From Nitrosomonas ureae (GTDB lineage: Bacteria > Pseudomonadota > Gammaproteobacteria > Burkholderiales > Nitrosomonadaceae): a stretch of 64,000 nt of DNA. The translations under genes and the position numbers were made by a program. Below the pieces are notes generated by a model. It did no database searches, was not told where the DNA came from, and saw only the letters and a list, made by a program, of their open reading frames with translations. This document shows positions 9,609-17,795 of the stretch, one piece after another. The stretch's first letter is position 1. Every line of letters begins with the position of its first letter. The stretch covers positions 992,001 through 1,056,000 of the forward strand of contig NZ_LT907782.1 in the NCBI RefSeq assembly GCF_900206265.1. The letters run 5' to 3'.

Positions 9609-9872
9609 TTAATATTCATAAATTTTATTACGCGATACCGAGGGTTTATTTTTCGGCGAAGATTTTATATTAAAGCGATGTATTTTATTTCCAGGCTTAT
9701 TGCACATAATGGCAAACAATAAATAGGCCGAATAAAGATAAAGCCCCATAAACAAGCCTGAAATACTTCCCCAATCCACGGTCAGCTCATAAACTGCAAT
9801 GCCGGTGATGATACTCAGCAATACAAAACCCATGGATGCAGCTACCCGCACCAGTAAATTATCAATTTTCAT
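9609..9872 (-). CDS. Small inner-membrane protein in phoX operon
   Basis: An 87-residue protein with two hydrophobic helices (about 12-27 and 39-56) and a basic, Ser/Lys-rich C-terminal tail. AAGGAG lies 6 bases before the ATG. It starts 31 bases after the phoX-like gene in the same direction, so it is probably co-transcribed with it. No family recognised; the context suggests an accessory role in phosphate acquisition, but nothing in the sequence shows it. Confidence 0.65.
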   Translation of the reverse strand: MKIDNLLVRVAASMGFVLLSIITGIAVYELTVDWGSISGLFMGLYLYSAYLLFAIMCNKPGNKIHRFNIKSSPKNKPSVSRNKIYEY

Positions 9873-9903
9873 GCACGACTCCTTATGTAAGCGTGTTTAG
9901 AGA

Positions 9904-11229
9904 TTATTCCCCGACCCGATCCAACCGCTTGTTGGTAATGATCATGGTCTTGTCATTTCCGGTACCGGAATGCTGGATGTTTACAAACAACGTATGCGGA
10001 TCCTTACCAAAATAGATACCGGTACCTTCCGCAGCAGCATCTTTCAATGAAGCAAACAAATACACGCCGTCACTAAAACCATCGCCATCTTCATCCGGCA
10101 GAGCAACCCAGATATCGCTATTGGAGTTATCCTCAACAATCCACAATTTACCGTCCGGGCTGCGCGCCAGATTGTCGGGTCGCTTGAACCCGGTTACACC
10201 CATGGCCGTACTTGTGGGTCGAACTTCATGAGGCACATTCACTCCAGGCTGAACGAAGTAGCTCACTATCGGAACGGATGCCAGTTTAATAGCCAATATT
10301 GCACCAGGGCCGTTAGTGTTGATCGGATCGTTAGCATCCTCACAGGTCAATGCTGCAAACAAAGTATGTTCGATACGCTCCAAATCCTCCGGGCGGCAAA
10401 AAGGTGTAGCGCCTACAGCTTGGGCGGCGACCCTGGCATTAACCTGCACTTGATCCATATCCAGCGCAACCCATTCGGCCTCGCCGGTTTTGATACTATT
10501 TTTCACGCGTAAAACATATAGCTGACCCCTGCTCAAGTCACCATAGGTATGCGGTACGAATTTGTAAATCGAGCCCGTATTAGTTTCATCGATAACGTAG
10601 ACGTTTCCTTCATCGTCGATTTCAATACCTTCGTGAGAAAGTGACCCCAACAAGGGCCGGACTTTGATTTCTGCTGCGATGGTCGGATCGTTCTTGGCGA
10701 AAATTATTTCGTATAACATGCCGCTTTCTGCGTCAGGCGCGTCAGGATCAGGCAGTGCCGCCGATATGGTTTCCTCCGCGAAAAGAAGTGTCTGCCAGGG
10801 CGTCCACACCAAACCATCCAAACCTTCCCAATCATGACGTTGCGCCAGAATATCAGCTTTGCCGGTTTGCAAATCCACAATCGAAACGGCGCCCCCGGCG
10901 TAAGGCGCAAGACCGGGTCGCACTTCATGGGTACGATATAAATAGCGGCCTGCATATTTTCCGGTTTCATTAACGGTATTCATGTCGGGTAAATCATTCG
11001 ATCCAGGATAAATATCCAGATGACGCTCGTCTGCAATAATATGTTGCGTAAAACCTTTGGGAATGACCCACGGCTCGCTATCGAGAATACGTGGATCGGT
11101 TGTCGTTTGCTCATAAGCAGAAGCTGCGATTGGTTTGAAACTCATGGGACCATCTACCAGCACCGCTTCAGCATAAACCCATGTAGTCAACACGGCACAA
11201 ACCGGTAGCGCCCAAGTTGATTTATTCAT
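9904..11229 (-). CDS. PhoX-family (DUF839) phosphatase-like protein
   Basis: The 441-residue product resembles the PhoX/DUF839 family of metal-dependent beta-propeller phosphatases that release phosphate from organic esters outside the inner membrane. Supporting motifs are YRTHEVRPG, SHEGIEIDDEGNVYVIDE, FCRPEDLE, a RPDNLARSPDGKLWIVEDN block and NIQHSG near the C-terminus. The first 22 residues form a Sec-type signal peptide (hydrophobic core, cleavage near YAEA) without twin arginines, whereas classical PhoX uses Tat. A PHO-box-like element lies upstream and pstSCAB is next door, supporting a phosphate role. Catalytic activity is inferred; it could be a non-enzymatic relative. Confidence 0.8.
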   Translation of the reverse strand: MNKSTWALPVCAVLTTWVYAEAVLVDGPMSFKPIAASAYEQTTTDPRILDSEPWVIPKGFTQHIIADERHLDIYPGSNDLPDMNTVNETGKYAGRYLYRTHEVRPGLAPYAGGAVSIVDLQTGKADILAQRHDWEGLDGLVWTPWQTLLFAEETISAALPDPDAPDAESGMLYEIIFAKNDPTIAAEIKVRPLLGSLSHEGIEIDDEGNVYVIDETNTGSIYKFVPHTYGDLSRGQLYVLRVKNSIKTGEAEWVALDMDQVQVNARVAAQAVGATPFCRPEDLERIEHTLFAALTCEDANDPINTNGPGAILAIKLASVPIVSYFVQPGVNVPHEVRPTSTAMGVTGFKRPDNLARSPDGKLWIVEDNSNSDIWVALPDEDGDGFSDGVYLFASLKDAAAEGTGIYFGKDPHTLFVNIQHSGTGNDKTMIITNKRLDRVGE

Positions 11230-11300
11230 GAATTTCTCCTGAAAATTTAATTAGATTCGGTTTACCGCCGGACAATCGACTTACTGTCGTCACTGCCGCA

Positions 11301-11334
11301 ACTATATCGGCCTAATATGAAATACTGATGTCAA
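11301..11334 (-). promoter_or_regulatory. PHO-box-like element and -10 upstream of phoX-like gene
   Basis: Minus strand from 11334: TTGACAT-CAGT-ATTTCAT, with 5 of 7 matches to CTGTCAT in each half. Exactly 10 bases later is TATAGT (11306-11301), a near-consensus -10. The box itself is weak; the exact spacing and the gene downstream make it credible. Confidence 0.55.
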
Positions 11335-11521
11335 CTGAATGAATTTTTCATGAATGCTTGATGTCGTAGAAACCTGCCGACACTGACCGGTTCAACCATT
11401 CCGAATTATTCTTGAGGTCGCCTCTAATCATTCAGAGTTTTAAATAAGATGAGACGAGGTAAGCAGGCAACCCGCAGAACGAATGCTCGCAAATTTGCGA
11501 TTTCTAGAGATGCCCTTAAAT

Positions 11522-11562
11522 AAAAAAATCGCTGGTACCCCGGAAGGTAAATCCAGCGATTT
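11522..11562 (-). terminator. Terminator of beta-helix gene
   Basis: AAATCGCTGG and CCAGCGATTT form a perfect 10-base stem around an 17-base loop; on the minus strand the stem is followed by a run of T. It lies about 80 bases after the stop of the gene ending at 11644. Confidence 0.8.
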
Positions 11563-11643
11563 CTTCTCAATGAATACGTTGGTGCTACTGCGAAAACTTC
11601 AATGCATGCGTAACAACAACAAAGCATTCAAGACAGACACCTA

Positions 11644-13242
11644 TTAATTAAAATTAAATGTCCATTCTCTGGTCCAATCGTCGTTCTCATCCTTGAATGC
11701 ACCTATATAATCGACTGCGGTGAAGAAAGGATCGCTCACCGAGACTCCACCCAAGGTTAGCGGTGAACCGGAGGCTGGCAAATAACCGCTCAGTAAAGGA
11801 TCGCCCTCTTGATTCTCAGATTGCGACAAGAACCAATCCGCTGTTGCAAACGTAGCACCTTCGCCATCCGCAAAGTTGCCGGTGCAATTAACAAATGAAT
11901 TTTGTATGGTCAAAGTGCCGCTTAAGCTGCCAGGAGTGCCCGCATGAGCAAAAGTTGCCGGACCATCAATCGTTAAACATGACGAGAATCCACCCACAAT
12001 CACAGAATTCCAGATGTTGACACCGGTTCCACGACGTAACAACACACCTTCCACGGCACTACCTGTTCGACCGAGAATAGTCATGTTGGACAAAATTGGC
12101 TGAGCGCGGGGAGTACTGCCATTGTCGACTTCATTGTTGTCGGCTTCAATCCCGCGATCACCCGAATCAGCCGCCTGCTTGATTAAAATAAATTGCGCAC
12201 GGCCTTGCCAGCCATTGGTCCAATCGAGAGAATCGTCACGAATGTTCGTCAACACCAGATGCTTCATTTGCACGGTGCCACCGAAAACTTCGATACCATC
12301 ATCCAAACCTGCGTGCACCTGCACGTAATCAACAATCGTTCCTGAACCCACACCATTAAACGTCAAACCGTTAAGTTCCTCATCCTGACGAACCGCATCA
12401 CCGGCAAAAAGAATTTGTACATATTTAAGCACGCCGCTATTATCCGCAGGATTATTACCGCCATAAATCTCGGTGGTAACCGCCTCGAAAGGAACTTCGC
12501 ACACAGGTACACCTACATTACATCCGTTAACCGGTGCGTTACCTGCCAGAACCAGACCGGCCCACTCGCCTGCATCCTGACCCACTGCACCCGTCATGAC
12601 AATGGGATTGTCCGGTGTGCCCTCAGCCAGAATTCTTGAACCCCGTCTGATCCACAAATAAGCCTTATCCAGACCGATAATATTAGTGCCTGGATTAATT
12701 GTTAAGGTAGCACTTTGGGTGTTATCACCGCCCACATAGACCGGTCCCTCGAGCACCCACACAATGTTTTTTGTCAAAGTAACATTGGTTGTAATCGTGC
12801 CACTCAAGATACAGGAATTCGCGGTTGGACCGGGTTGCGCAAAGCCAGGACAACCCGTAAATGCATTATTAACCAGTTGATCGATCGTGAAGCTCATCGG
12901 ATTCGACCCAGGCACCAATTTCAACTTGGCATAAAAACTGTCGGCTCCAACCGTCACCGAAGCAACATGCACTGAGCTCGTATCGGAGTCAAACACGTTA
13001 CGTTGTCCTGTTGTAGCTGCAATAGGATTGGCCGCAATCAACTGCAATCCGTCCCCCGCAAGTTGTAATTGAGCACTGTAGAATGCCGACGACCCGCCAC
13101 TCAAAACTTCAACCACGGGAAGGTCAACAATGCCCGATGCCGGATCGTATGTGGCCGTTGCCTGTACATTGAGCGCAGCAGCACTCAACAGCACTGCTGA
13201 CGCAGTCATTAATTTTTCTTTTATATGTTTTAATTTGAACAT
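11644..13242 (-). CDS. Large exported protein, probable right-handed beta-helix
   Basis: The 532-residue product has a signal peptide (about 1-29, cleavage after NVQA) and a body of short strands rich in Val, Ile, Asn and Gly, with turns such as 'SGTITTNVTL', 'SATLTINPGTNII' and 'LTFNGVGSGTIVDYVQVHAG', which is the pattern of parallel beta-helix proteins found in surface or secreted proteins. Six to eight Cys could form disulfides. GGAGG lies 9 bases upstream of the ATG. It has its own PHO-box promoter and terminator, so it is a single-gene unit. No catalytic motif seen; it may bind or present substrate to the TonB-dependent receptor encoded nearby, which is inference. Confidence 0.75.
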   Translation of the reverse strand: MFKLKHIKEKLMTASAVLLSAAALNVQATATYDPASGIVDLPVVEVLSGGSSAFYSAQLQLAGDGLQLIAANPIAATTGQRNVFDSDTSSVHVASVTVGADSFYAKLKLVPGSNPMSFTIDQLVNNAFTGCPGFAQPGPTANSCILSGTITTNVTLTKNIVWVLEGPVYVGGDNTQSATLTINPGTNIIGLDKAYLWIRRGSRILAEGTPDNPIVMTGAVGQDAGEWAGLVLAGNAPVNGCNVGVPVCEVPFEAVTTEIYGGNNPADNSGVLKYVQILFAGDAVRQDEELNGLTFNGVGSGTIVDYVQVHAGLDDGIEVFGGTVQMKHLVLTNIRDDSLDWTNGWQGRAQFILIKQAADSGDRGIEADNNEVDNGSTPRAQPILSNMTILGRTGSAVEGVLLRRGTGVNIWNSVIVGGFSSCLTIDGPATFAHAGTPGSLSGTLTIQNSFVNCTGNFADGEGATFATADWFLSQSENQEGDPLLSGYLPASGSPLTLGGVSVSDPFFTAVDYIGAFKDENDDWTREWTFNFN

Positions 13243-13277
13243 GATTTACCCACCTCCAAGTTTTAAATAGGTACGCA

Positions 13278-13311
13278 AATCTAACAAACCAACATGACAG
13301 GGATATTACAT
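13278..13311 (-). promoter_or_regulatory. PHO box and -10 of beta-helix gene
   Basis: Minus strand from 13311: ATGTAAT-ATCC-CTGTCAT, 5 of 7 and 7 of 7 matches to the PhoB half-site. Ten bases later comes TAGATT (13283-13278), a 4-of-6 -10 element. The start codon is 35 bases further on. Same geometry as the pst promoter. Confidence 0.7.
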
Positions 13312-13410
13312 TCCCATGTAAATTAAAAATTCGGTTAACCAAAAAATGAAAGAGTTGACGACCGAATTTATTGTCTGTAATTGTAAGCCGTCCCGATTGG
13401 ACATGTGCAA

Positions 13411-14334
13411 CTAAGATGGGATTCGGATACGCCATAAGACAGCTAGCAAGCTGCCAATCAACGAATGCATGAGTGCTGAAACCGCTCCTGCAACGGGCGT
13501 CAACAGCAGCATTGGAAATGCCTGTTTAGCCAGCACAATGGCCAAACCGGAGTTCTGCATGCCAACTTCCACCGCAATCGTGCGCGCAGTTTGCAACTGG
13601 CAACCGAGTAGTTTTGCCAAGTGATAGCCAATGAAAAAGCCACCCCCATGCAGCAAAGCTGTTGCAAGCAGCAATTCAGCGCCATGATTGAGAATGGACT
13701 CCGCATGAGCTGCAAACACAATGGCACAGATTACGCATACCCCCAACACGGACAGCAAAGGTGCAGCTGGCATTACGCTTTGCACCAATCGCGGCACCCA
13801 GCGATTGAGCAGAACGCCCAGCGCAACGGGCAGTATTACGACTTGCAATGTTTGTTTGAACAATAACCAACTATCCACCGGAACAAGCGCACCGGCAAAC
13901 AATTGCGTGAGTAACGGCGTCAGCACGACTGCAGCCAGGGTGGAACAAACCGTCATGACAACGGAAAGCGCAACATCCGCCTTGGCAATATAAGTCACCA
14001 GATTTGAAGCCGTACCACCAGGGCAACAGCCCACCAGAATCAGACCGACCGCAAAATAATCGGGTAAGCTAAGCGTATACGCTATACCGTAAGCTAACGG
14101 GGGCATGATGGAATATTGCGCCGCAAAACCAATGGCTACTGTTTTGGGCATGCGAACAATGCGGCGGAAATCATCGAACGTGAGCGTCAGCCCCATACAC
14201 AGCATGACAAACGCCAGAATTAACACTACGACGGAGCCTTGATTCAGGAAGATCAACCACTCCGGCCAAATTAATGCGGCCGCGCACAGCACAATCATCC
14301 ATAGCGGAAATAACAGCGTTAGTTTTTGCAACAT
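13411..14334 (-). CDS. Bile acid:sodium symporter (BASS) family transporter
   Basis: Inner-membrane secondary transporter of about 307 residues with nine to ten hydrophobic helices. The BASS signature 'VGCCPGGTASNLVTYIA' (broken helix with GG) and the late 'EVGMQNSGLAIVLA' motif, both part of the sodium and substrate site, are present. Members move organic anions such as pantoate, ketoacids or bile acids with sodium; the substrate here cannot be read from sequence. The ATG at 14334 has GGTAAG upstream and is preferred over an in-frame ATG at 14388 that lacks a ribosome site. It lies upstream of the beta-helix gene but that gene has its own promoter. Confidence 0.88.
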   Translation of the reverse strand: MLQKLTLLFPLWMIVLCAAALIWPEWLIFLNQGSVVVLILAFVMLCMGLTLTFDDFRRIVRMPKTVAIGFAAQYSIMPPLAYGIAYTLSLPDYFAVGLILVGCCPGGTASNLVTYIAKADVALSVVMTVCSTLAAVVLTPLLTQLFAGALVPVDSWLLFKQTLQVVILPVALGVLLNRWVPRLVQSVMPAAPLLSVLGVCVICAIVFAAHAESILNHGAELLLATALLHGGGFFIGYHLAKLLGCQLQTARTIAVEVGMQNSGLAIVLAKQAFPMLLLTPVAGAVSALMHSLIGSLLAVLWRIRIPS

Positions 14335-14688
14335 GCTTACCGGATACCGTTCATAGTGGCTGTAGCGCAGGGTTCGCAAGCCAATCAATAAACATTCGCA
14401 AAAGAGATAATTGATTCATCTGAAGCATCAGCAACCCAGTCAAGTGAAAGAAATTATGATCCGGCGACACTCTACATGAAGTTGGCGCTAAACAGCTAAT
14501 TAAAATCTTATTATTTTCTACCATTAATAAACGGGGTGGTAATACGCACTCAGGCGATCAAGGACCATCACAAATCAACTCTAACGTGAAGCCAAAATAA
14601 TAAAGGTCGCTTCACGATTCAAGCGACCTTTTATCGATCACCACAGATCAGCACCACATACCAATGCGATAGTTTTTTGAGCGATTTG
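14335..14688. other. Intergenic region with terminator
   Basis: Contains the terminator at 14602-14632 for the FG-GAP gene and the promoter region of the BASS gene; no other feature recognised. Confidence 0.45.
14602..14632 (-). terminator. Bidirectional-type terminator after FG-GAP gene
   Basis: AAAGGTCGCTT (14602-14612) pairs with AAGCGACCTTT across an 8-base loop; T-runs follow on both strands. It lies 57 bases after the stop of the minus-strand gene at 14689. Confidence 0.85.
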
Positions 14689-16662
14689 TCAGGCTACCGG
14701 GAAATCCGTCGTCACATTTACCCCGACCAACAGCACCGCCTCACCTTGCGTATACGTGTGGAAATTTCCGTGAACGCCGCCATCCGTCCAACCGCTGCTC
14801 AACCCAACCACGCTATCTCCCGCGTTACCTTTGATCTTCAAGGTATTTGTTGTATCCGACAGATCGATGACATTCTGCGCCGTCAAGGTCAGCGTGTTAT
14901 CTCCGACTCCATACAAACTGATGGTTTCAATGCCGTGAATGTTATCGATCACGCTGGACAGATCGAGATTGAATCCGCTACCGGCCAGTCCTAAAGTATC
15001 GGTACCCGAGCCACCATCGACAAGCTCGAAATCATCCCCCAGTATGCGGATGTAATCGTTACCTGCACCGCCATCGAACGAATCCGCACCACCCCGGCCG
15101 ATCATGCGGTCGTTGCCACCCCCTCCCTCAAAACTCTCCGCAACTGAAGTGCCAGTAAAATTATCGTCTCCTGGTGTACCGGGAAAATCCACGTCATTAC
15201 CGGTAAAATCGCTGCGACCGAAGATCACGTAACTGGAACCATATGAATCAGCACCTGGAGCACCGATCATTAAATCATCAAAGCCATCGCCATTGACGTC
15301 CCCCGCACCACTAACCCACATACCAGATTCATCATCTTCTTCCGCTCCGTCCAGACGAATACTGTTACTATTGTCAAGATCGGACAACGTTATCTCAGCG
15401 TCAAATCCCGAAGCTTTGCCAAATAACACATAACTAGAACCAGAGTCACTGCCGTTTGGATCAGCACTAGGAACACCAATAATCAAATCATCAAAGCCAT
15501 CGCCATTGACATCCCCTGCACCACTGATTACATTGATAAAAACAAATCCATTATCTATCCCCTTCAGACGAAAACCATTACTACCGTCAATCTCGGATAG
15601 GTTCATCGTGGCTTCAAAACCGGAGGCTTTACCAAAAACCACATAATTATTTGGATTGCCGCTGAATGAACTATCGCTGACAATCACGTCATCAAAACCA
15701 TCGCCATTGACATCTCCCGCAGTGCTAACACTGCTACCCAACCGATCACCTAGCGCTATGTCTTCAAAACGAAAACCATTGCTGCCGTCCAAATCAGACA
15801 GATTCATTGCGGCTTGAAATCCCGAAGCTTTGCCAAACACCACGTAACTGGAACCGGAGTTACGCCCGTTTAGATCGTCGCTAGGCATACCAATAATGAA
15901 ATCATTAAAACCATCGCCATTGATATCCCCTGCATCGCTGGCCGATCCTCCAGATGCAAAACTCCCTGGAACTTCATTTATACGAAAACCGTTACTGCCA
16001 TCCAGATCGGACACATTCGTAAGCGCATCAAAACCTGATGATTTACCAAACACCACGTAACTAGCCCCCGAATATCCATCGTAGGGATCATCACCCAGAG
16101 AGGTTATAATCAAATCATCAAAGCCATCGCCATTGATATCTCCTATACCGCTGAATGATTTAGCTGAGAAATCATAGCCTTTTACCCCATCTATGCGGAA
16201 ACCCGTATCCTCATCAAGGTCAGATAATTTCAATTTGGGGTTGAAATCTTCAGGTTTTCCAAATATCACATAGGCTGAGCTATTTAAGGAATATGAACTC
16301 ACAAATCCCGTAATAAGCGCTACGTCCTCAAAACCATCTCCATTAATATCACCGACTCCTTCGACAAAACTTTGACTCTTACCTCCGTAAATCTCAAAAC
16401 CATTTTCACCGTTCAGGGTATCCAAGTCCATTGTGGCACTGAAACCCGATTCCTTGCCAAACACAACGAAGCTTCCATGATAGTTTTTCTCAAAAATATG
16501 CCCAATTCCCATATCGTCAAAACCATCCCCGTTAATATCACCTGCACTGCTAACAGAGAGACCATCAAGATAATGAGAGCTGACAGCACCATTTGTACCC
16601 CCATTCAAACGAAATCCATTGCTGCCATCAAGGCTTGATAAATTAATACTTGTCGTTGCCAT
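14689..16662 (-). CDS. FG-GAP seven-bladed propeller with C-terminal RTX module
   Basis: The 657-residue protein has no signal peptide. Residues 1 to about 490 contain seven copies of a 60-70 residue unit, each with a calcium-loop motif of the form GDxNGDGFDD, as in integrin-type FG-GAP beta-propellers. Residues from about 492 carry RTX-type glycine repeats (GGGGNDRMIG, GGAGNDYIRI) and a tail ending in TDFPVA. RTX repeats without a Sec signal point to type I secretion and calcium-dependent folding outside the cell. The ATG at 16662 has GGAGG 7 bases upstream. The opening closely resembles an internal unit of the 1744-residue neighbour (see 17796-23030). Probably a surface or adhesion protein; partner unknown. 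Confidence 0.85.
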   Translation of the reverse strand: MATTSINLSSLDGSNGFRLNGGTNGAVSSHYLDGLSVSSAGDINGDGFDDMGIGHIFEKNYHGSFVVFGKESGFSATMDLDTLNGENGFEIYGGKSQSFVEGVGDINGDGFEDVALITGFVSSYSLNSSAYVIFGKPEDFNPKLKLSDLDEDTGFRIDGVKGYDFSAKSFSGIGDINGDGFDDLIITSLGDDPYDGYSGASYVVFGKSSGFDALTNVSDLDGSNGFRINEVPGSFASGGSASDAGDINGDGFNDFIIGMPSDDLNGRNSGSSYVVFGKASGFQAAMNLSDLDGSNGFRFEDIALGDRLGSSVSTAGDVNGDGFDDVIVSDSSFSGNPNNYVVFGKASGFEATMNLSEIDGSNGFRLKGIDNGFVFINVISGAGDVNGDGFDDLIIGVPSADPNGSDSGSSYVLFGKASGFDAEITLSDLDNSNSIRLDGAEEDDESGMWVSGAGDVNGDGFDDLMIGAPGADSYGSSYVIFGRSDFTGNDVDFPGTPGDDNFTGTSVAESFEGGGGNDRMIGRGGADSFDGGAGNDYIRILGDDFELVDGGSGTDTLGLAGSGFNLDLSSVIDNIHGIETISLYGVGDNTLTLTAQNVIDLSDTTNTLKIKGNAGDSVVGLSSGWTDGGVHGNFHTYTQGEAVLLVGVNVTTDFPVA

Positions 16663-16776
16663 TATTTTGCCTCCAAAATAAGAAGGGATTTGCAAGCAAT
16701 CCATTAATTGCTAGGGTATTCACCATCATCTTGATCATAAACTGAGTGATCTGATGATTATGTAGCTTCGCCAGCG

Positions 16777-16904
16777 GAATATTCCATCGCATACCGCAAA
16801 CCGTTAATTTAAATTATTTTTATAAGAATATGTTGACGAGATCAGGCACTGTGGCACAAAAATACTTTAATGACAATTCAGATAATTCTGACTGTATATG
16901 TAGG
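16777..16904 (-). repeat. 128-base upstream block, copy A (paralog at 23142-23269)
   Basis: Aligned without gaps to 23142-23269, this block differs at roughly eight positions by eye. It lies at the same place relative to each FG-GAP gene, about 115 bases before the start codon, while the sequence between block and start is much more diverged. It therefore looks like a conserved promoter or regulatory segment carried along when the gene was duplicated. Confidence 0.8.
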
Positions 16905-17125
16905 TTTTAAAGAAGCTTGAGGAATGCTTGGAAAACAGCGGAAAGTTTGGCTGAAAAACGCATTCTCTGCAGAAGTTGTCGTACCAGGACATCAGATATT
17001 GCAACCTAGTATTTGTAAAGACTGAAAGCAAAGCAATTGAACAAATTTTGGTGCATGGGTTGCTGACCTGACTTTAATGCTTTTGCTAACACCTTGATAC
17101 AAAGTTTATTTCCATAAATTCTAAT

Positions 17126-17180
17126 GGTTTCCCTTAGGGGTCAGCAAGGGTTTCCCCAGTATAAGAATCAAGGGTTTCCC
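17126..17180 (+). repeat. Three GGTTTCCC direct repeats at 23-24 base spacing
   Basis: GGTTTCCC occurs at 17126-17133, 17149-17156 and 17173-17180, with start-to-start distances of 23 and 24 bases, about two DNA turns. The second and third copies share AAGGGTTTCCC. They end 70 bases before the start of the coiled-coil exported protein, a position that suits regulator binding sites. Confidence 0.5.
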
Positions 17181-17249
17181 GATTTATTTTGGATGCCGGA
17201 GTCATTAATATGCACTCAATCGTTAAAACTTATTTCGGAGGCAAAGATC

Positions 17250-17630
17250 ATGAAAACCCAAAAAACTATTACAGCAATATCATTAATCGCTGCTTTATTT
17301 TTTGTTGGTCTGCCCTTCAGTTCCGCAAGCGCTGAAGAAATTTTAACCGCTCAAGAACATCTGCAATTGGCAAAGCAACATGAAGTGTTATTAAAAGAAG
17401 CAGAAGTTAAGCTTGCAGAACACCAAGCTGCTTTGGAAGATTATGAATCAAGATCTTTTTACTATGGCCGCAAAGGTCTGGATTTTCAATCTCATGAGAA
17501 AGCTAACATTCGTGAATATGAGAAATTAGTAGCTGAGAATAAAGCTCAGGCAGCGATACATTACAAATTAGCTGGTGAAAGTCAAACACCGCAATTTGTA
17601 AGCGGCAGCAGCAATACCCAAGTTAATTAA
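17250..17630 (+). CDS. Small exported coiled-coil protein
   Basis: A 126-residue protein with a Sec signal peptide (1 to about 28, cleavage near ASAEE) and a helical, charged mature part rich in Glu, Lys, Ala and Gln with heptad-like spacing, so a periplasmic coiled coil is likely. CGGAGG lies 8 bases before the ATG at 17250; an upstream in-frame ATG at 17124 lacks a ribosome site and would bury the signal peptide. It sits on the opposite strand between the two FG-GAP genes and ends in a strong terminator. Function unknown. Confidence 0.75.
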   Translation: MKTQKTITAISLIAALFFVGLPFSSASAEEILTAQEHLQLAKQHEVLLKEAEVKLAEHQAALEDYESRSFYYGRKGLDFQSHEKANIREYEKLVAENKAQAAIHYKLAGESQTPQFVSGSSNTQVN

Positions 17631-17647
17631 TAAAATCTCCTCGTTAT

Positions 17648-17679
17648 AAAAAAGCCACTTGATATCAAGTGGCTTTTTT
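17648..17679 (+). terminator. Strong bidirectional terminator
   Basis: AAAAAAGCCACTTGAT is followed directly by its exact reverse complement, giving a perfect 32-base palindrome with A-run and T-run ends. It lies 17 bases after the coiled-coil gene and can also serve the minus-strand FG-GAP gene ending at 17796. Confidence 0.9.
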
Positions 17680-17795
17680 ATTGCCTGAAATAACATCAGG
17701 AAAACACCCTAAAGCGCAAGCTGGGTAAAAAAACAAACCGGAAGATGCGCTCTTTTCGATCTGTTTCTAACAATCGAGTAATTCTGAAAGGCTCG

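Larger units (their letters stand above)
11230..11643. other. Intergenic region between beta-helix and phoX genes
   Basis: Holds the terminator of the beta-helix gene (11522-11562) and a PHO-box-like promoter for phoX (11301-11334). Nothing else recognised. Confidence 0.5.
16663..17249. other. Intergenic region with duplicated upstream block and GGTTTCCC repeats
   Basis: Divergent promoters for the 657-residue FG-GAP gene and the coiled-coil exported protein. It holds the 128-base block shared with the other FG-GAP gene (16777-16904) and three GGTTTCCC repeats (17126-17180). No gene recognised. Confidence 0.5.
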
